A stretch of DNA of 64,000 bases from Saccharothrix ecbatanensis. GTDB lineage: Bacteria; Actinomycetota; Actinomycetes; Mycobacteriales; Pseudonocardiaceae. The notes below the pieces were generated by a model, which was given only the letters and a program-made list of their open reading frames with translations, made no database searches and was not told the origin of the DNA. The DNA lies in the NCBI RefSeq assembly GCF_014205015.1, contig NZ_JACHMO010000001.1, positions 9,238,001 to 9,302,000 of the forward strand, given 5' to 3'. Each line of letters starts with the position of its first letter. The first letter of the stretch is position 1. The translations under genes were made by a program, and so were the position numbers. Positions 1 to 7,781 of the stretch are shown here, piece by piece.

Positions 1-857
1 TCCAGCGCGGCGGCCTGGTGCGCGATCCCCTCGCCCACCACGTGGTCCTCCAAATTGGACAGACGCAGCTTCAACGCGGTCAACGGGTTGCGCAGCTGGT
101 GCGAGGCGTCCGCGACGAACGCCCGTTGGGCGGCCAGAACATCGCTCACGTTCGCCGCCATCTGGTCGAACGACCGGGACAGCTGCCGCAGTTCCGGCGG
201 ACCGTCGGACGAGCCGACCGGCTGCACGGGCTGACCGGACACCACCGCCGCCAACAGCCGCCCGGTCGCGTCGTCCAGCCGCCGCACGGGCCGCAACGTC
301 CACCGGACCAGCGGCAACGCCACGAACACGCCGAGCACCAGCACCAGCAGGCTCGACCCGAGCAGCACCGACCACCACACCACGATCTCGACCCGGGTCT
401 TCGACGTCGGCGACATCGTCACCACCGCGCCCCGGACCTCGCCCGCCTCCAGCACCGGCTCGGCCAGCACCAGCTCGGTCGACTCCCACGGCATGACGAG
501 CGCGGGCGCGACCGGCTGCCGACCGGCCAGCGCGCCCCGCACCAGGTCGGCCACCTCGGGTGAGGACACGTCCACGTCGTCCGAGGACGCCGCCACCACC
601 TGCCCGTCCCGGCCCAGCAACGCCACCCGGACCCCGTACAGCTCGTGGTACCGGCGCAGCTCCGCTTCCAGCACCTCGGGCTGGTCGTCGATGAACGGCC
701 GCTGCGCCACCGACGCGAATCGGTTGGTGTCGGTGAGCCGGTCCAGGAACAACTCCTGCTGCTCGGTCTGCGCCACCCCGCGGCCCAGCGGCACGCCCAT
801 GCCGACCAGCACGAGCACGACCAGCGTCAACACGATGCCCAGCAGCCGCGACCGCAC
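1..857 (-). CDS. Sensor histidine kinase, C-terminus beyond the window
   Basis: Membrane sensor kinase, partner of the response regulator just upstream. The GTG start directly follows that gene's TGA stop. Visible in order: N-terminal membrane segment (about residues 4-24, rich in L and V), an extracytoplasmic sensing region, a second membrane segment (about residues 155-180), a HAMP-like linker with LRPVRRLDDAT, and the dimerisation/phosphoacceptor helix with the H-box FVADASHQLRNPLTALKLRL. The His in SHQLRNP is the expected phosphorylation site. The ATP-binding domain lies past the left edge, so the gene is partial here because of the window, not because it is broken. The signal sensed is unknown. 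Confidence 0.92.
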   Translation of the reverse strand, partial: MRSRLLGIVLTLVVLVLVGMGVPLGRGVAQTEQQELFLDRLTDTNRFASVAQRPFIDDQPEVLEAELRRYHELYGVRVALLGRDGQVVAASSDDVDVSSPEVADLVRGALAGRQPVAPALVMPWESTELVLAEPVLEAGEVRGAVVTMSPTSKTRVEIVVWWSVLLGSSLLVLVLGVFVALPLVRWTLRPVRRLDDATGRLLAAVVSGQPVQPVGSSDGPPELRQLSRSFDQMAANVSDVLAAQRAFVADASHQLRNPLTALKLRLSNLEDHVVGEGIAHQAAAL

Positions 858-1529
858 TCAGCCCCCGCTCAACCGGTACCCGACCCCGCGCACCGTCTCC
901 AACAAAGAAGGACGCCCGAGCTTCGTCCGCAGCGTCGCCACGTGCACGTCCAGGGTCCGGTTGGCTCCCGCCCAGGTGCGTCCCCACACCTCCGCCAGGA
1001 TGCGCTCCCGGGTGCACACCGCGCCACCCGCCGCCATGACCAGCGCCAACACCTGGAACTCCTTGCGCGACAACGCCACAGGTTCACCCGCGACGGTGAC
1101 CTCGTGCCGGCCGAGGTCCACCCGCACGTCGGACACCTCGAACACCTCGGTGCCGGTGCCGCCGAGCCCGACCGGGTCGCCGCGCCGCCGCCGCACCGCG
1201 TGCACCCGGGCCACCAGCTCCCCCACGTCATAGGGCTTGACCAGGTAGTCGTCCGCGCCGGCGTGCAGGCCGAGGATCCGGTCGTCGATCTCGCCGCGGG
1301 CCGACACGACGATGATCGCGACGTCACTCGCCGCACGGATGTGGCGGCAGAGCGTGACACCGTCCACATCTGGCAGCCCGAGATCGAGCAACACCACGTC
1401 GATCCCGGCCAACCGATCGAGCGTCCCCCGTCCGGTGGCCTGACGGTCTACCGTGAACCCGCGCCGCGTCAACGCCGGTACCAGCGCTTCTGCGACGCGG
1501 TCGTCGTCCTCGACCAACAGCACCCGCAC
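858..1529 (-). CDS. OmpR-family response regulator
   Basis: DNA-binding response regulator of 223 aa, first gene of the pair with the downstream kinase. The receiver domain (residues 1-115) shows the acidic pocket E7-D8-D9, phosphoacceptor D49 in LLDLGLPD and the conserved K98 in KPYD. The C-terminal winged-helix domain (about 125-222) carries the recognition-helix pattern NRTLDVHVATLRTKLG and ends in the typical VRGVGYRL. The GTG start is preceded by GGGGAGG. Transcribed divergently from the glutamate transporter operon; whether it controls that operon cannot be told from sequence. Confidence 0.95.
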   Translation of the reverse strand: MRVLLVEDDDRVAEALVPALTRRGFTVDRQATGRGTLDRLAGIDVVLLDLGLPDVDGVTLCRHIRAASDVAIIVVSARGEIDDRILGLHAGADDYLVKPYDVGELVARVHAVRRRRGDPVGLGGTGTEVFEVSDVRVDLGRHEVTVAGEPVALSRKEFQVLALVMAAGGAVCTRERILAEVWGRTWAGANRTLDVHVATLRTKLGRPSLLETVRGVGYRLSGG

Positions 1530-1664
1530 CGTGGAGCCTCCCCGATAAGTGTCGCCACCCTGTGACAGAGTTGAGACCCTAAGTCTTGCTCAACCGCCTG
1601 GACTGGTGTGGTGATACGCACCTAGGTTTCCGCCATCGCTCAGGAACCCCTACCTGGAGGACTG

Positions 1665-2420
1665 ATGACCGCCGCCACTCCTGCTCCGCCGATGATCCGG
1701 ATGGCGGGCGTGGACAAGTTCTTCGGACCTCTGCACGTCCTCAAGGACGTGACGTTGGAGGTGCCGAAGGGGCAGGTCGTCGTGGTGCTCGGGCCGTCCG
1801 GCTCGGGCAAGTCCACCCTGTGCCGCACGATCAACCGGTTGGAGCCGATCAACGCCGGCGCCATCGAGGTCGACGGACAGTTGCTGCCCGCGGAGGGCAA
1901 GGAGCTGGCCCGGCTGCGCGCGGACGTGGGCATGGTCTTCCAGTCGTTCAACCTGTTCGCCCACAAGAGCATCGTGGACAACGTGATGCTCGCGCCGGTG
2001 AAGGTCCGCAAGACCCCGCAGGCCCAGGCCCGCAAGACGGCCATGGAACTGCTGGAGCGGGTCGGCATCGCGAACCAGGCGGAGAAGTACCCCGCCCAGC
2101 TGTCGGGCGGGCAGCAGCAGCGCGCGGCGATTGCCCGCGCCCTGGCGATGCGCCCCAAGGTGATGCTGTTCGACGAGCCGACCTCCGCGCTGGACCCCGA
2201 GATGGTCCAGGAGGTGCTGGACGTGATGACCACGCTGGCCAAGGAGGGCATGACCATGCTCGTGGTCACCCACGAGATGGGCTTCGCCCGCAAGGCCGCG
2301 GACCGGGTGATCTTCATGTCCGACGGCGAGATCGTCGAGGACTCGGTGCCGGAGACGTTCTTCTCCGCACCCAAGTCCAACCGCGCGAAGGACTTCCTTG
2401 GCAAGATCCTGACCCACTGA
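1665..2420 (+). CDS. gluA: Glutamate ABC transporter ATP-binding protein
   Basis: Cytoplasmic ATPase of a polar amino-acid importer, 251 aa. Walker [10 protein letters not shown] (residues 43-51), Q-loop in [11 protein letters not shown] signature [15 protein letters not shown], Walker [15 protein letters not shown] and switch histidine in VVTHEMGF are all present. This is the full length for the family. ATG at 1665 follows TGGAGG at 6-8 bp. First gene of gluA-gluB-gluC-gluD, the order known from Corynebacterium glutamicum; it energises glutamate uptake through GluC/GluD. Confidence 0.95.
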   Translation: MTAATPAPPMIRMAGVDKFFGPLHVLKDVTLEVPKGQVVVVLGPSGSGKSTLCRTINRLEPINAGAIEVDGQLLPAEGKELARLRADVGMVFQSFNLFAHKSIVDNVMLAPVKVRKTPQAQARKTAMELLERVGIANQAEKYPAQLSGGQQQRAAIARALAMRPKVMLFDEPTSALDPEMVQEVLDVMTTLAKEGMTMLVVTHEMGFARKAADRVIFMSDGEIVEDSVPETFFSAPKSNRAKDFLGKILTH

Positions 2421-2432
2421 AGTCCCACGACC

Positions 2433-2454
2433 GCGGCGCTGAGCCTGGCGCCGC
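2433..2454 (+). terminator. Hairpin between gluA and gluB
   Basis: Perfect 7-bp stem GCGGCGC (2433-2439) with GCGCCGC (2448-2454) and an 8-nt loop, 29 nt before the gluB start. No U-tract follows. It may stabilise or partly terminate the message to set GluB above GluA levels; this role is inferred. Confidence 0.45.
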
Positions 2455-2482
2455 TCTACCGAACAAGAGCAGGAGAAGGACG

Positions 2483-3370
2483 ATGAGGGTTCGCACCCTT
2501 GCGGTGGCGCTGCTGGCCGGCGGCCTCGCCCTGACCGCATGCGGCAAGGAGGGCACCCCGGGCGACACGGGGACCGCCCCCTCCCAGCAGGTCGCCAGCG
2601 ACGTGAAGGTCGACGGTTCGGCGACGTTCGAGAAGATGACGAAGCGCGGCAAGGTCATCGTCGGTGTCAAGGAGGACCAGCCGGGCCTGGGTTACAAGGA
2701 CCCGACCACGAACAAGTACACCGGTTTCGACATCGAGATCTCGAAGCTCGTCGCGGCCAAGCTCGGCTTCGCCGAGGACAAGGTCGAGTTCAAGTCGATC
2801 CCGTCCGCCGGTCGTGAGCAGGCGCTGATCAACGGCGACGTCGACTACTACGTCGGCACGTACACGATCAACGACAAGCGCAAGCAGCAGGTCGCGTTCG
2901 CCGGCCCGTACTTCACCGCGGGCCAGGACCTGCTGGTGAAGAAGGACGACAACTCGATCACCGGCCCGGAGACGCTCAAGGGCAAGAAGGTCTGCTCGGT
3001 GACCGGCTCCACGCCGATCCAGAAGGTCAAGACCGACGGCCTCACCGAGGCGGGCAACATCGTCGAGCTCCAGACCTACTCGCAGTGCGTGACGCAGCTG
3101 CTCGAGGGCGCCATCGACGCCGTCACCACCGACGACGCGATCCTCAAGGGCTACGCCGCGCAGACGCCGGACAAGCTGAAGGTCGTCGGCAAGACGTTCT
3201 CGAACGAGCCGTACGGCATCGGTCTGCCGAAGGACGACAAGGCCCTGCGCGACAAGGTCAACGACATCCTGGACGCGGCCATCAAGGGCGGCGACTGGCT
3301 GTCCGTCTACGACGCGACGCTGGGCAAGTCGGGCTCCCCGGCCGACAAGCCGGTTATCGACCGCTACTGA
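2483..3370 (+). CDS. gluB: Glutamate-binding lipoprotein of the ABC importer
   Basis: Substrate-binding lipoprotein of 295 aa on the outer face of the membrane. Signal peptide MRVRTLAVALLAGGLALTAC ends in a lipobox (LTAC), followed by a G/T/P/S-rich linker to about residue 45, then the SBP_bac_3 fold. Family hallmarks include GKVIVGVKEDQPGLGY, KYTGFDIEISKLVA, YYVGTYTINDKRKQQVAFAG and DAVTTDDAILKGYA. ATG 2483 follows AGGAGAAGGA; the same frame stays open upstream but lacks the signal peptide there. A related orphan binding protein occurs at 36764-37597. Confidence 0.94.
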   Translation: MRVRTLAVALLAGGLALTACGKEGTPGDTGTAPSQQVASDVKVDGSATFEKMTKRGKVIVGVKEDQPGLGYKDPTTNKYTGFDIEISKLVAAKLGFAEDKVEFKSIPSAGREQALINGDVDYYVGTYTINDKRKQQVAFAGPYFTAGQDLLVKKDDNSITGPETLKGKKVCSVTGSTPIQKVKTDGLTEAGNIVELQTYSQCVTQLLEGAIDAVTTDDAILKGYAAQTPDKLKVVGKTFSNEPYGIGLPKDDKALRDKVNDILDAAIKGGDWLSVYDATLGKSGSPADKPVIDRY

Positions 3371-3432
3371 TCACGGTTCTCAACCGCAGCTGATCACGGC
3401 CTTCGACCGCTGCTGATCACCTGCGCACCGCG

Positions 3433-3451
3433 GCCGGTCGCCCCTACCGGC
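3433..3451 (+). terminator. Hairpin between gluB and gluC
   Basis: Perfect 6-bp stem GCCGGT (3433-3438) and ACCGGC (3446-3451) with a 7-nt loop, in the 172-bp gap between gluB and gluC. Such gaps often hold a structure that keeps binding-protein mRNA more abundant than permease mRNA. No U-tract, so termination is uncertain. Confidence 0.4.
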
Positions 3452-3462
3452 GGCCGGCCGCT

Positions 3463-3536
3463 CCACCACTCTGGCTGCACCAGCTCCACCACCTAGCTGC
3501 ACCACCAGCTCCACCACCGACACCACCTAGCCGAGG
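3463..3536. repeat. Imperfect CCACCA-rich repeats before gluC
   Basis: Pyrimidine-rich direct repeats built from words such as CTGCACCA, GCTCCACCACC and CACCTAGC occupy the sequence just upstream of the gluC start. They fill the usual ribosome-binding region, leaving only GAGGAAG right before the ATG. Origin and role unknown. Confidence 0.5.
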
Positions 3537-3542
3537 AAGCCG

Positions 3543-4214
3543 ATGGACGTCCTGCTCGACAACCTGGACCTGTACGGGCCCGGGTTCCTCAGCACCATTT
3601 GGCTGTTCCTCATCTCGGCGGCCGCGTCGCTGGTGCTGGGGGTGATCCTGGCGATGCTCCGGGTCGCGCCGGTCCCCGTGATGCGCGCCATCGGCGCCAC
3701 GTATGTGACGCTTGTTCGCAACACCCCTCTCACGCTGGTGTTCTTCTTCTTCGCGTTCGCGTTCCCGCTGCTGGAGATCGTGACGTCGAACACCTTCGGC
3801 TCCGCGTCCGGCTACTACTTCTTCGCGGCGCTGATGGCGCTGATCCTCTACACCTCGGCGTTCGTGTGCGAGGTCGTGCGGTCGGGCATCAACACCGTGC
3901 CCGTCGGCCAGGCCGAGGCGTCCCGCGCCCTGGGGCTGACGTTCGGCCAGATGCTCGCCTCCGTGGTGTTGCCCCAGGCCACCCGCGCGGTCGTGCCGCC
4001 GATGATGAGCACGATGATCGCGCTGCTCAAGAACAGCACCATCGCGGCCGGTTTCTCCGTGTTCCAGGCGGGCTCGATCAGCCTGTACCTGTCCGAGCGC
4101 GGGGAGAGCCAGATGATCGGCCTGCTGTGGGTCGCGCTGTTCTTCATCCTGCTCGTGATCCCCATGTCCCTGCTGCAACGCAGCCTTGAGAAGCGGTGGA
4201 GCATCGCCCGATGA
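3543..4214 (+). CDS. gluC: Glutamate ABC transporter permease GluC
   Basis: Integral membrane permease of 223 aa with about five hydrophobic segments, starting with TIWLFLISAAASLVLGVILA. It contains the HisM-type EAA loop, seen as GQAEASRALGLTFGQMLASVVLPQA (about residues 121-145), which docks on GluA. The ATG follows GAGGAAG. The stop overlaps the gluD start by 4 bp (ATGA), so the two permeases are likely translated in a coupled way and form a heterodimer. Confidence 0.94.
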   Translation: MDVLLDNLDLYGPGFLSTIWLFLISAAASLVLGVILAMLRVAPVPVMRAIGATYVTLVRNTPLTLVFFFFAFAFPLLEIVTSNTFGSASGYYFFAALMALILYTSAFVCEVVRSGINTVPVGQAEASRALGLTFGQMLASVVLPQATRAVVPPMMSTMIALLKNSTIAAGFSVFQAGSISLYLSERGESQMIGLLWVALFFILLVIPMSLLQRSLEKRWSIAR

Positions 4215-5056
4215 GCTCGGTCCTGTTCGACGTCCCCGGGCCCCGGGCCCGGCTGCGACACCGCCTCTACGCGCTCCTCACCATCGCCGTGGTGGCCGGC
4301 GCGCTCGGCTTCGTGGTGTACCGGTTCACCGTCACCGGCCAGTTCGAGCCCGACAAGTGGGCGTGGCTCCAGTACGAGCAGATCCAGCTGTCCTTGGTGG
4401 AGGCGCTGCTCAACACGCTGAAGGCGTTCGCGGCCGGCGCGGTGCTGGCCATGGTCTTCGGCGCGATCTTCGCCGCCGGTCAGCTCTCCGACCACAAGAT
4501 CATCCGCGTGCCGGCGTTGGTGGTCGTCGAGCTGTTCCGCGCCGTGCCGCTGGTCGTGATGATCTTCTTCTTCCACTACGGCGTGCTGAAGGGGGACCCG
4601 TTCTACTCGGTCGTCCTCGGCCTGACCCTCTACAACGGCTCGGTGCTTGCCGAGGTGTTCCGTGCGGGCGTCCGGTCGCTACCGCGCGGGCAGAGCGAAG
4701 CGGCCCAAGCGGTGGGCATGCGCAAGACCCAGGTGATGTCCTACGTGCTGCTGCCGCAGGCCGTCCGGGCGATGCTGCCCGCGATCATCAGCCAGCTGGT
4801 GGTGCTGCTCAAGGACACCGCGCTCGGCTTCCTCATCACCTATGACGAGCTGCTGGAGTACGCACGCGAGCTGGGCGGCGCCTTCCAGTTCGACCGGCCG
4901 CTGGTGCCCGTCACCCTGGTGATCGGCGCGATGTACATCGCGATGTGCCTGCTGCTGACGTGGCTGGCCACGTACCTGGAGAAGCGCAGCCGGCGGAACA
5001 AGAAGGTGCTGAAGCTGGAGAAGAAGCCGGCCGAGGACGTCGTCGCGGCAGTCTGA
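4211..5056 (+). CDS. gluD: Glutamate ABC transporter permease GluD
   Basis: Second membrane permease of 281 aa. A 12-residue basic N-terminus precedes the first membrane segment (LLTIAVVAGALGFVVYRF). The EAA-type loop is GQSEAAQAVGMRKTQVMSYV followed by LLPQA. The C-terminus is basic (KRSRRNKKVLKLEKK), consistent with the positive-inside rule. The ATG at 4211 overlaps the gluC stop; an in-frame ATG 15 bp upstream lies inside gluC and is less likely. Last gene of the glu operon. Confidence 0.93.
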   Translation: MSSVLFDVPGPRARLRHRLYALLTIAVVAGALGFVVYRFTVTGQFEPDKWAWLQYEQIQLSLVEALLNTLKAFAAGAVLAMVFGAIFAAGQLSDHKIIRVPALVVVELFRAVPLVVMIFFFHYGVLKGDPFYSVVLGLTLYNGSVLAEVFRAGVRSLPRGQSEAAQAVGMRKTQVMSYVLLPQAVRAMLPAIISQLVVLLKDTALGFLITYDELLEYARELGGAFQFDRPLVPVTLVIGAMYIAMCLLLTWLATYLEKRSRRNKKVLKLEKKPAEDVVAAV

Positions 5057-5091
5057 GGTTCGCCGCGGCGGTCTGAGGTTCTGAGGTTCGC

Positions 5092-5140
5092 CGCGGCGGA
5101 TCGGCTGACACCGCGGTCGGCCAGGCGGGTGTCCGCCGCG
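5092..5140. terminator. Terminator hairpin after gluD
   Basis: Arms CGCGGCGGA (5092-5100) and TCCGCCGCG (5132-5140) are perfectly complementary, and an inner ACACC/GGTGT stem extends the structure. It sits between the convergent gluD and the 5242-6330 gene and could stop transcription from either side. A direct repeat CTGAGGTTCGCCGCGGCGG at 5053-5099 overlaps its left arm. Confidence 0.55.
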
Positions 5141-5211
5141 CTTGAGGCACGTGAGCGCGGCGTGACCCCTCTCTGCCTCGTGACCCCTCTCCACCTGGAG
5201 AACGGGGTGCC

Positions 5212-5250
5212 AGTAGCAACGGGTGCTAGTAGCAACGGGTGCTAGTAGCG
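5212..5250. repeat. 16-bp tandem repeat over a stop codon
   Basis: Two perfect copies of AGTAGCAACGGGTGCT (5212-5227, 5228-5243) and a partial third (5244-5250). The repeat overlaps the stop codon of the minus-strand baeRF gene at 5242-5244. Confidence 0.85.
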
Positions 5251-6330
5251 CAGTAGCGCGCCGACACCCTCACGCAGACCGGCGACGTCGGCGACCACCA
5301 CCTGGGCGCCGGTCGCCGCGGCGGCGGTGCCCAGGGCCTCGTCGGCCCGGTGCTCGCCCACGTGTTCGACACCCAGCGTGCGCAGGTCGTTCTCCCGCAG
5401 CGCGACCTGGGCGGGGTCGTCGCCGGACCACACGGTGCGGTCGCCCAAGGCCGGGTCGGACACCACCAGCGCGGCCACCTTCGCCTCCCTCAGCGCCGCC
5501 ACCACGGGCTCCAGGCCCTGCACCGCGAGCCCGTCCGGACGGCCTGCCTGCGCGGTGAACTCCTCGACCACGTCGTTGTCCAGGTCGAACTGGTACTGGG
5601 CCACGAGCGCCTGCACGGCGTGGTCGAACGCGGCGTCGTCCGCCCCCTCGGCGAGGGTCGCGTGCTCGACCTCAACCAGCACGTCCCGGCACCGCGTGCT
5701 CAGCTCCGCCCGCACGTCCGCCCTCGCCTGGACCTCGCCGCCTAGGATCAGCAGCCGGGCCTTCAGGTCGGTGACCAGCCGGTCGACCTCCTCGGCGACC
5801 TGCGTCGCGTTGCGCTTGGTCGTCTCCTCGACGCCCTTCTGGATCCGGCGGTGCGAGTAGCCGCCACCGCCGACCTTGTGCAACGGGTGCTCGTCGCCGT
5901 GCACCTCGGCCGTGGTCCGCTCACCTTGGCCGTCGTAGCCGTGCAGGTCCGCGCCCGCCCGGTCGACCAGCGCGACGACGTGCGGCACGTCCGGCTCCAT
6001 CCAGGTGGCCAGCGGCAGCACGTGCGGCAGGTCGGACCAGCGCACCGTCTCGGTGGCGGGCGGGCGGGGCAGCACCCGGTCCAGCAGCAGCCGCCCGTGC
6101 GCCGCGATCATCGCCCGGCCGGACTTGCCCACGACCGGCGCGAGCGCCGCCTCCTCCATAGCGTCCAGCGTGGCCTCGTCCGCACCCTGCCGGGCGAGTT
6201 CCGCGCGCGCCCCGCGCCACCGCAGCTCCATGGCCCTGGCCGCGTCCTCGGTGTCGTGCGAGGCGTCCAGGTAGACCGACGCGAACGGGCCGCGTTGCCT
6301 GACCAGCTCTCCCAGCGAAGACATGTCCAT
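5242..6330 (-). CDS. baeRF/Vms1-like (Rv2629-type) protein
   Basis: A 362-aa cytoplasmic protein resembling mycobacterial Rv2629 and the bacterial eRF1-like (baeRF, Vms1/ANKZF1-related) family, thought to act near peptidyl-tRNA release or ribosome rescue. Seen: an N-terminal alpha/beta region (MDMSSLGELVRQRGPFASVY), the basic core segment GGGYSHRRIQKGVEETTKRN around residues 155-175 typical of these proteins, and a C-terminal eRF1 domain-3-like part with WSGDDPAQVALRENDL and a final degenerate Rossmann segment. Divergent from the EcsC-family gene with a 42-bp gap. The precise reaction is unproven. Confidence 0.75.
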   Translation of the reverse strand: MDMSSLGELVRQRGPFASVYLDASHDTEDAARAMELRWRGARAELARQGADEATLDAMEEAALAPVVGKSGRAMIAAHGRLLLDRVLPRPPATETVRWSDLPHVLPLATWMEPDVPHVVALVDRAGADLHGYDGQGERTTAEVHGDEHPLHKVGGGGYSHRRIQKGVEETTKRNATQVAEEVDRLVTDLKARLLILGGEVQARADVRAELSTRCRDVLVEVEHATLAEGADDAAFDHAVQALVAQYQFDLDNDVVEEFTAQAGRPDGLAVQGLEPVVAALREAKVAALVVSDPALGDRTVWSGDDPAQVALRENDLRTLGVEHVGEHRADEALGTAAAATGAQVVVADVAGLREGVGALLRY

Positions 6331-6372
6331 TGGCCTCGGCTACCCGCTCGCGCGCCGCGTAATCTCGGGGGC

Positions 6373-7074
6373 ATGGTGGACGAACCGGGTGCGATCACCA
6401 AGGTGCAGCAGAGCGCGGTCGACCACCTGCTGAAGGTGGGCATCAGCGGGTTCGGGCCGTTCAAGGGCGCCGAACGGATGGCCGTGGAGGCGCTGGAGAA
6501 AGGGCTGACGCCCGAGGAGGCGATCAAGCACCTGATCCGGACGCACGTGGCGGCGGCGGGCGTGCAGGGTTTCGCCACGAACGTCGGCGGCCTGATCACG
6601 CTGCCGATCAGCCTGCCCGCCAACCTGACCGCCTCGTACCTGGTGCAGACGCACCTGATCGCGTCGATCGCCGCCGTGTACGGGCACGACCTGGAGAGCG
6701 ACGAGGTGCGCACGGCGATCCTGCTGTGCCTGCTCGGCAACGCCGGGACGGAGCTGCTGAAGAAGGCGGGCATCAAGGTGGGCACCAGGCTCACCATGAA
6801 CCTGATCGAGCGAATTCCCGGCCAGCTCATCCGTGAGATCAACAAGCGGGTCGGGTTCACGCTGCTGGCGAAGTACGGCACCAGCAGGGCGACCGTCACC
6901 CTGGCCAAGGGCGTGCCGCTGGTGGGTGGCGTGATCGGCGGAGCGTTCGACGCCGTCACGACGCGCGCCGTGGGCGCCTTCGCCTCCCGCTTCTTCACCG
7001 AGCGCGAAGCCGCGCCGCCGGCGGTCGTGGACGGCATCGTCATCGACGGCGAGGTGCTGGAGATCCGGGAGTGA
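6373..7074 (+). CDS. EcsC-family protein
   Basis: A 233-aa protein with the EcsC pattern: a helical N-terminus, then GGLITLPISLPANLTASYLVQ and IASIAAVYGHDLESDEVRTA, a Gly-rich hydrophobic hairpin VPLVGGVIGGAFDAVTT, and a short acidic tail. EcsC-family proteins are membrane-associated and poorly understood. I chose ATG 6373, 42 bp from the divergent baeRF gene; the frame remains open far upstream but only as antisense of that gene. The stop codon is part of a long hairpin (7073-7122). Confidence 0.7.
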   Translation: MVDEPGAITKVQQSAVDHLLKVGISGFGPFKGAERMAVEALEKGLTPEEAIKHLIRTHVAAAGVQGFATNVGGLITLPISLPANLTASYLVQTHLIASIAAVYGHDLESDEVRTAILLCLLGNAGTELLKKAGIKVGTRLTMNLIERIPGQLIREINKRVGFTLLAKYGTSRATVTLAKGVPLVGGVIGGAFDAVTTRAVGAFASRFFTEREAAPPAVVDGIVIDGEVLEIRE

Positions 7075-7122
7075 TTGGTCCAGCCGGACGTGCCTGAAAC
7101 AGGCTCACGCGGTGGACCAATC
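7073..7122 (+). terminator. Nested hairpin over the EcsC-gene stop codon
   Basis: Outer arms GATTGGTCCA (7073-7082) and TGGACCAATC (7113-7122) pair over 10 bp, and an inner stem GCCTG-AAA-CAGGC spans 7092-7104. The gene's TGA stop (7072-7074) enters the outer stem. No U-tract. Likely transcript end or 3' protection for the EcsC gene. Confidence 0.6.
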
Positions 7123-7140
7123 TGTCTCGCGGAAAACCGG

Positions 7141-7170
7141 TTGGCGTTCCGGCGGGAAGCAGGCTAACGT
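7141..7170 (+). promoter_or_regulatory. Putative promoter of the leader-peptide transcript
   Basis: TTGGCG (7141-7146), 18-nt spacer, TAACGT (7165-7170). Transcription from this -10 would begin close to the ATGs at 7172 and 7178, so the leader peptide could be made from a nearly leaderless mRNA. Confidence 0.45.
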
Positions 7171-7171
7171 C

Positions 7172-7201
7172 ATGACCATGTTCTTCCAGATCTACTTCTG
7201 A
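7172..7201 (+). CDS. Candidate leader peptide MTMFFQIYF
   Basis: Nine-codon open frame encoding MTMFFQIYF, or MFFQIYF from the second ATG at 7178. Five of nine residues are Phe, Tyr or Ile. It lies directly after a plausible -10 box and is followed by a hairpin (7279-7301) and the small gene at 7342. Short peptides of this layout act as ribosome-stalling leaders for attenuation; this function is inferred from architecture only. Confidence 0.45.
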   Translation: MTMFFQIYF

Positions 7202-7278
7202 GGACTTCTTCCTCCAGCGCCGCGCAGGCCTCGGGCCGCGCCGCGCCCTTCTCCTGGTGGCCTTAGCGGCTCTTCACG

Positions 7279-7301
7279 CGACCCCGTTGAACCGGGGGTC
7301 G
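7279..7301 (+). terminator. Attenuator-like hairpin
   Basis: Perfect 7-bp stem CGACCCC (7279-7285) with GGGGTCG (7295-7301), 9-nt loop, midway between the leader peptide and the small gene at 7342. Followed by a T-containing but not T-rich stretch (GTAGCCTTCT). Candidate attenuator. Confidence 0.5.
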
Positions 7302-7341
7302 TAGCCTTCTGCACGCCTCGACCTTCCGAGGAGGCGATCGC

Positions 7342-7494
7342 ATGCCCACCATGCGCAACGAACCACCACACGACGGTCAGCCGACCAGCCGTGCCGCCCG
7401 GCGCGGTGCTCGTTCGTCCGGCGCGGTCCAGCCGCGTTACGGCGGGGGACGGGCTGTCGTCAACCAGCGCCAGTACGCCATGCGGCGTCGCTGA
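7342..7494 (+). CDS. Small basic protein with RAARRG motif (copy 1)
   Basis: A 50-aa, strongly basic protein. The ATG follows GAGGAGG at 8 bp. Sequence features: a polar N-terminus, the motif TSRAARRGAR at about residues 15-24, and an Arg-rich end (NQRQYAMRRR). It is clearly related to the next gene (RAARRG followed by V, G, V and a final RR). No domain recognised. Size and charge fit an RNA- or ribosome-binding peptide, which is only a guess. Confidence 0.65.
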   Translation: MPTMRNEPPHDGQPTSRAARRGARSSGAVQPRYGGGRAVVNQRQYAMRRR

Positions 7495-7526
7495 CCAGCG
7501 ACTTCGCCACACCTCAGGAGGCACAC

Positions 7527-7736
7527 ATGACCAAGAACGACGTTCCGCAGGGCGAGGCCGAGTCGGCGCAGCAGGAGCCCGAGCAGGAGTCGCAGGAAGA
7601 GCCTGCCGCCCCGCTCAACCGCGCCGCCCGACGCGGTCACGCCGCCAAGAACGACAGCGTGAACAAGGTCCCCGGCCGTCCGCAGCAGAACACGTTCGTG
7701 GGACGGCGCGTCTTCCGCCGCACCAGCGGCGGCTGA
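7527..7736 (+). CDS. Small basic protein with RAARRG motif (copy 2)
   Basis: A 69-aa protein with an acidic Glu/Gln-rich N-terminal half and a basic C-terminal half containing LNRAARRGHAAKNDS and VGRRVFRRTSGG. The ATG follows AGGAGG at 6 bp. It lies 32 bp after copy 1 and shares its RAARRG core, so the two are tandem paralogues probably on one transcript. Function unknown. The LuxR-type regulator begins 45 bp further on. Confidence 0.7.
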   Translation: MTKNDVPQGEAESAQQEPEQESQEEPAAPLNRAARRGHAAKNDSVNKVPGRPQQNTFVGRRVFRRTSGG

Positions 7737-7781
7737 CGGACCCCGCCGGCACGACACCGCTCGACTAGTCTCCGGTGCGCT

